Shown here: positions 62,730-64,000 of the stretch, one piece after another
Position numbering within the stretch: position 1 is the stretch's first letter
How the letters are laid out: every line of letters begins with the position of its first letter
Assembly (NCBI GenBank): GCA_035501615.1
Contig: DATJVY010000062.1
Location: 1 to 64,000, forward strand
Source: RPRB01 sp035501615
Lineage (GTDB): Bacteria; Myxococcota; Myxococcia; Myxococcales; Myxococcaceae
Length of the DNA stretch: 64,000 nucleotides
Reading direction: 5' to 3'
Translations under genes and position numbers: made by a program
The notes under the pieces: model-generated
What the model was told of the DNA's origin: nothing
What the model saw: the letters and a program-made list of their open reading frames with translations, nothing else
Database searches by the model: none

Positions 62730-64000
62730 ATGTCCGACGATCTTCCGACCCCTCCTCCGCCCCCCGCTCCGCCGGGTGGCGGCGCCGGCGACCTCGTCCC
62801 GATCAACATCGAGGACGAGATGCGCAAGAGCTATCTCGACTACTCGATGTCCGTCATCGTGGGTCGGGCGCTCCCCGACGTGCGTGACGGCCTCAAGCCC
62901 GTGCACCGTCGCATCCTGTACGCGATGCAGGACGAGGGCCTCCTCCACAACCGCAAGTACAGCAAGTGCGCGGGCGTCGTCGGCGAGGTGCTCAAGAAGT
63001 ATCACCCCCACGGAGACGCGAGCGTCTACGACGCGCTGGTCCGGCTCGCCCAGCCGTGGAACATGCGCTACCTCCTGGTGGACGGGCAGGGGAACTTCGG
63101 CAGCGTCGACGGGGACTCGGCCGCCGCGTACCGGTACACCGAGTGCCGGATGACCGAGCTGGCCGAGGCCATGCTCGCCGACATCGACAAGGAGACCGTC
63201 GACTTCGGTCCCAACTTCGACGACTCGACGAGGGAGCCGCTGGTCCTCCCGACGCGCTTCCCCAACCTCCTGGTGAACGGCAGCGCCGGCATCGCGGTGG
63301 GCATGACCACCAACGTCCCGCCGCACAACATGCGGGAGGTCATCGACGGAACGCTCCACCTCATCGACCATCCGAAGGCCACCGTCCGCGAGCTGATGCA
63401 GCACATCCCCGGGCCGGACTTCCCCACCTCCGGGTTCATCCTCGGCCGCGAGGGCATCCAGCGGGCCTACGAGACCGGCCGCGGGCAGATCACCCTGCGC
63501 GCCCGTCACGAGATCGAGACCTCGGCCAAGGGTGAGCGCGAGGCGATCGTCATCCACGAGCTTCCCTACCAGGTGAACAAGGCCCGGCTCTCCGAGAAGA
63601 TCGCCGAGCTGGCCCGGGACAAGAAGATCGAGGGCATCAGCCAGATCCGCGACGAGTCCGACCGGCGGGGGATGCGCCTGGTGATCGAGCTCAAGCGCGA
63701 CGCCATCGCCGGGGTGGTGCTGAACAACCTCTTCGCCAACACTCCGCTCCAGACGACCTTCGGCATCGTGCTCCTGGCCATCGACGGTGGCCAGCCGCGC
63801 ACGCTGAATCTCAAGGAGCTGCTGGAGCGCTTCGTCAGCCACCGCCGCGAGGTGGTGACCCGCCGCAGCCGGTTCGAGCTGCGCAACGCCGAGCGCCGCA
63901 TCCACGTGGTGGAGGGCCTCCTGGTCGCCCAGGACATCATCGACCTCGTCATCACCATCATCCGGCGCTCGCGCGATCCGGACGAGGCGAGGTGGGGGCT
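62730..64000 (+). CDS. gyrA: DNA gyrase subunit A (5' part, runs off the window)
   Basis: The first 423 residues of a type IIA topoisomerase A subunit. A Pro/Gly-rich tail (residues 6-20) precedes VPINIEDEMRKSYLDYSMSVIVGRALPDVRDGLKPV. The quinolone region is HPHGDASVYD (92-101), and the catalytic tyrosine is Y136 in AAYRYTE. At the position of E. coli Ser83 the residue is Ala97, as in Mycobacterium, which is linked to lower natural quinolone sensitivity. Gyrase introduces negative supercoils with GyrB. ATG 62730 has no strong ribosome site. The C-terminal beta-pinwheel is outside the window. Confidence 0.95.
   Translation, partial: MSDDLPTPPPPPAPPGGGAGDLVPINIEDEMRKSYLDYSMSVIVGRALPDVRDGLKPVHRRILYAMQDEGLLHNRKYSKCAGVVGEVLKKYHPHGDASVYDALVRLAQPWNMRYLLVDGQGNFGSVDGDSAAAYRYTECRMTELAEAMLADIDKETVDFGPNFDDSTREPLVLPTRFPNLLVNGSAGIAVGMTTNVPPHNMREVIDGTLHLIDHPKATVRELMQHIPGPDFPTSGFILGREGIQRAYETGRGQITLRARHEIETSAKGEREAIVIHELPYQVNKARLSEKIAELARDKKIEGISQIRDESDRRGMRLVIELKRDAIAGVVLNNLFANTPLQTTFGIVLLAIDGGQPRTLNLKELLERFVSHRREVVTRRSRFELRNAERRIHVVEGLLVAQDIIDLVITIIRRSRDPDEARWG

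Overview
The window is about 64 kb of very GC-rich DNA, densely packed with genes on both strands and with very short intergenic gaps. The gene content points to a Myxococcota (myxobacterium-type deltaproteobacterium): many large secreted lipoproteins, beta-helix and beta-propeller proteins, multiheme-type c cytochromes, a LytTR regulator remnant, a membrane pyrophosphatase, and a bacterial sterol locus of the kind known from Stigmatella and relatives. This assignment is inference from content; no rRNA or tRNA gene was found.

Layout. 1-6.7 kb: the start of a lipoprotein gene, RNase Z, a lipoprotein resembling a dead metalloprotease, a K+-independent-type proton pyrophosphatase, and an SRPBCC/ArsR pair whose promoter region carries a perfect palindrome. 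6.8-14.5 kb: a DprE1/DprE2-like oxidase-reductase pair, an exported amidohydrolase, a RapA/SNF2-type ATPase and a zinc alcohol dehydrogenase, with two REP-like palindromic elements between genes. 14.8-19 kb: a GYD protein, a small conserved protein, a diheme DUF1111 lipoprotein and an M3 metallopeptidase lipoprotein. 19.1-26.9 kb: a sterol locus (oxidosqualene cyclase with cycloartenol-synthase residues, squalene synthase, divergent squalene-epoxidase-like flavoprotein) facing an HpnI-like glycosyltransferase and an MMPL transporter.

27-38.4 kb: two very large lipoproteins, a paired diheme cytochrome and beta-helix lipoprotein (TIGR03806/TIGR03805-type pair), an LssY_C protein, a DUF2911-TPR protein and a GNAT enzyme. 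38.4-47.4 kb: two hypothetical proteins behind an MsbA-like ABC exporter, DnaJ, a tiny lipoprotein, and an RND permease/adaptor pair. 47.5-47.9 kb: a recombination scar with a doubly truncated LytTR regulator. 48.1-53.3 kb: a complete hoxEFUYHW operon for a bidirectional NAD-linked [NiFe] hydrogenase, joined later by yceI-hypB-hypA (57.3-59.1 kb). The large subunit HoxH has Gln where the C-terminal cleavage-site His is expected. 53.4-62.5 kb: a beta-helix protein, an orphan Phd-like antitoxin, a LpoA-like lipoprotein, TPR, YccF, peroxiredoxin and DUF4185 proteins. The window ends inside gyrA.

The two metabolic themes are sterol synthesis (farnesyl-PP to squalene to oxidosqualene to a cycloartenol-type sterol) and hydrogen/NAD(H) redox balance (HoxEFU diaphorase, HoxYH hydrogenase, HoxW, HypA and HypB maturation). 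hypC, hypD, hypE and hypF are not in the window and must lie elsewhere if the hydrogenase is functional.
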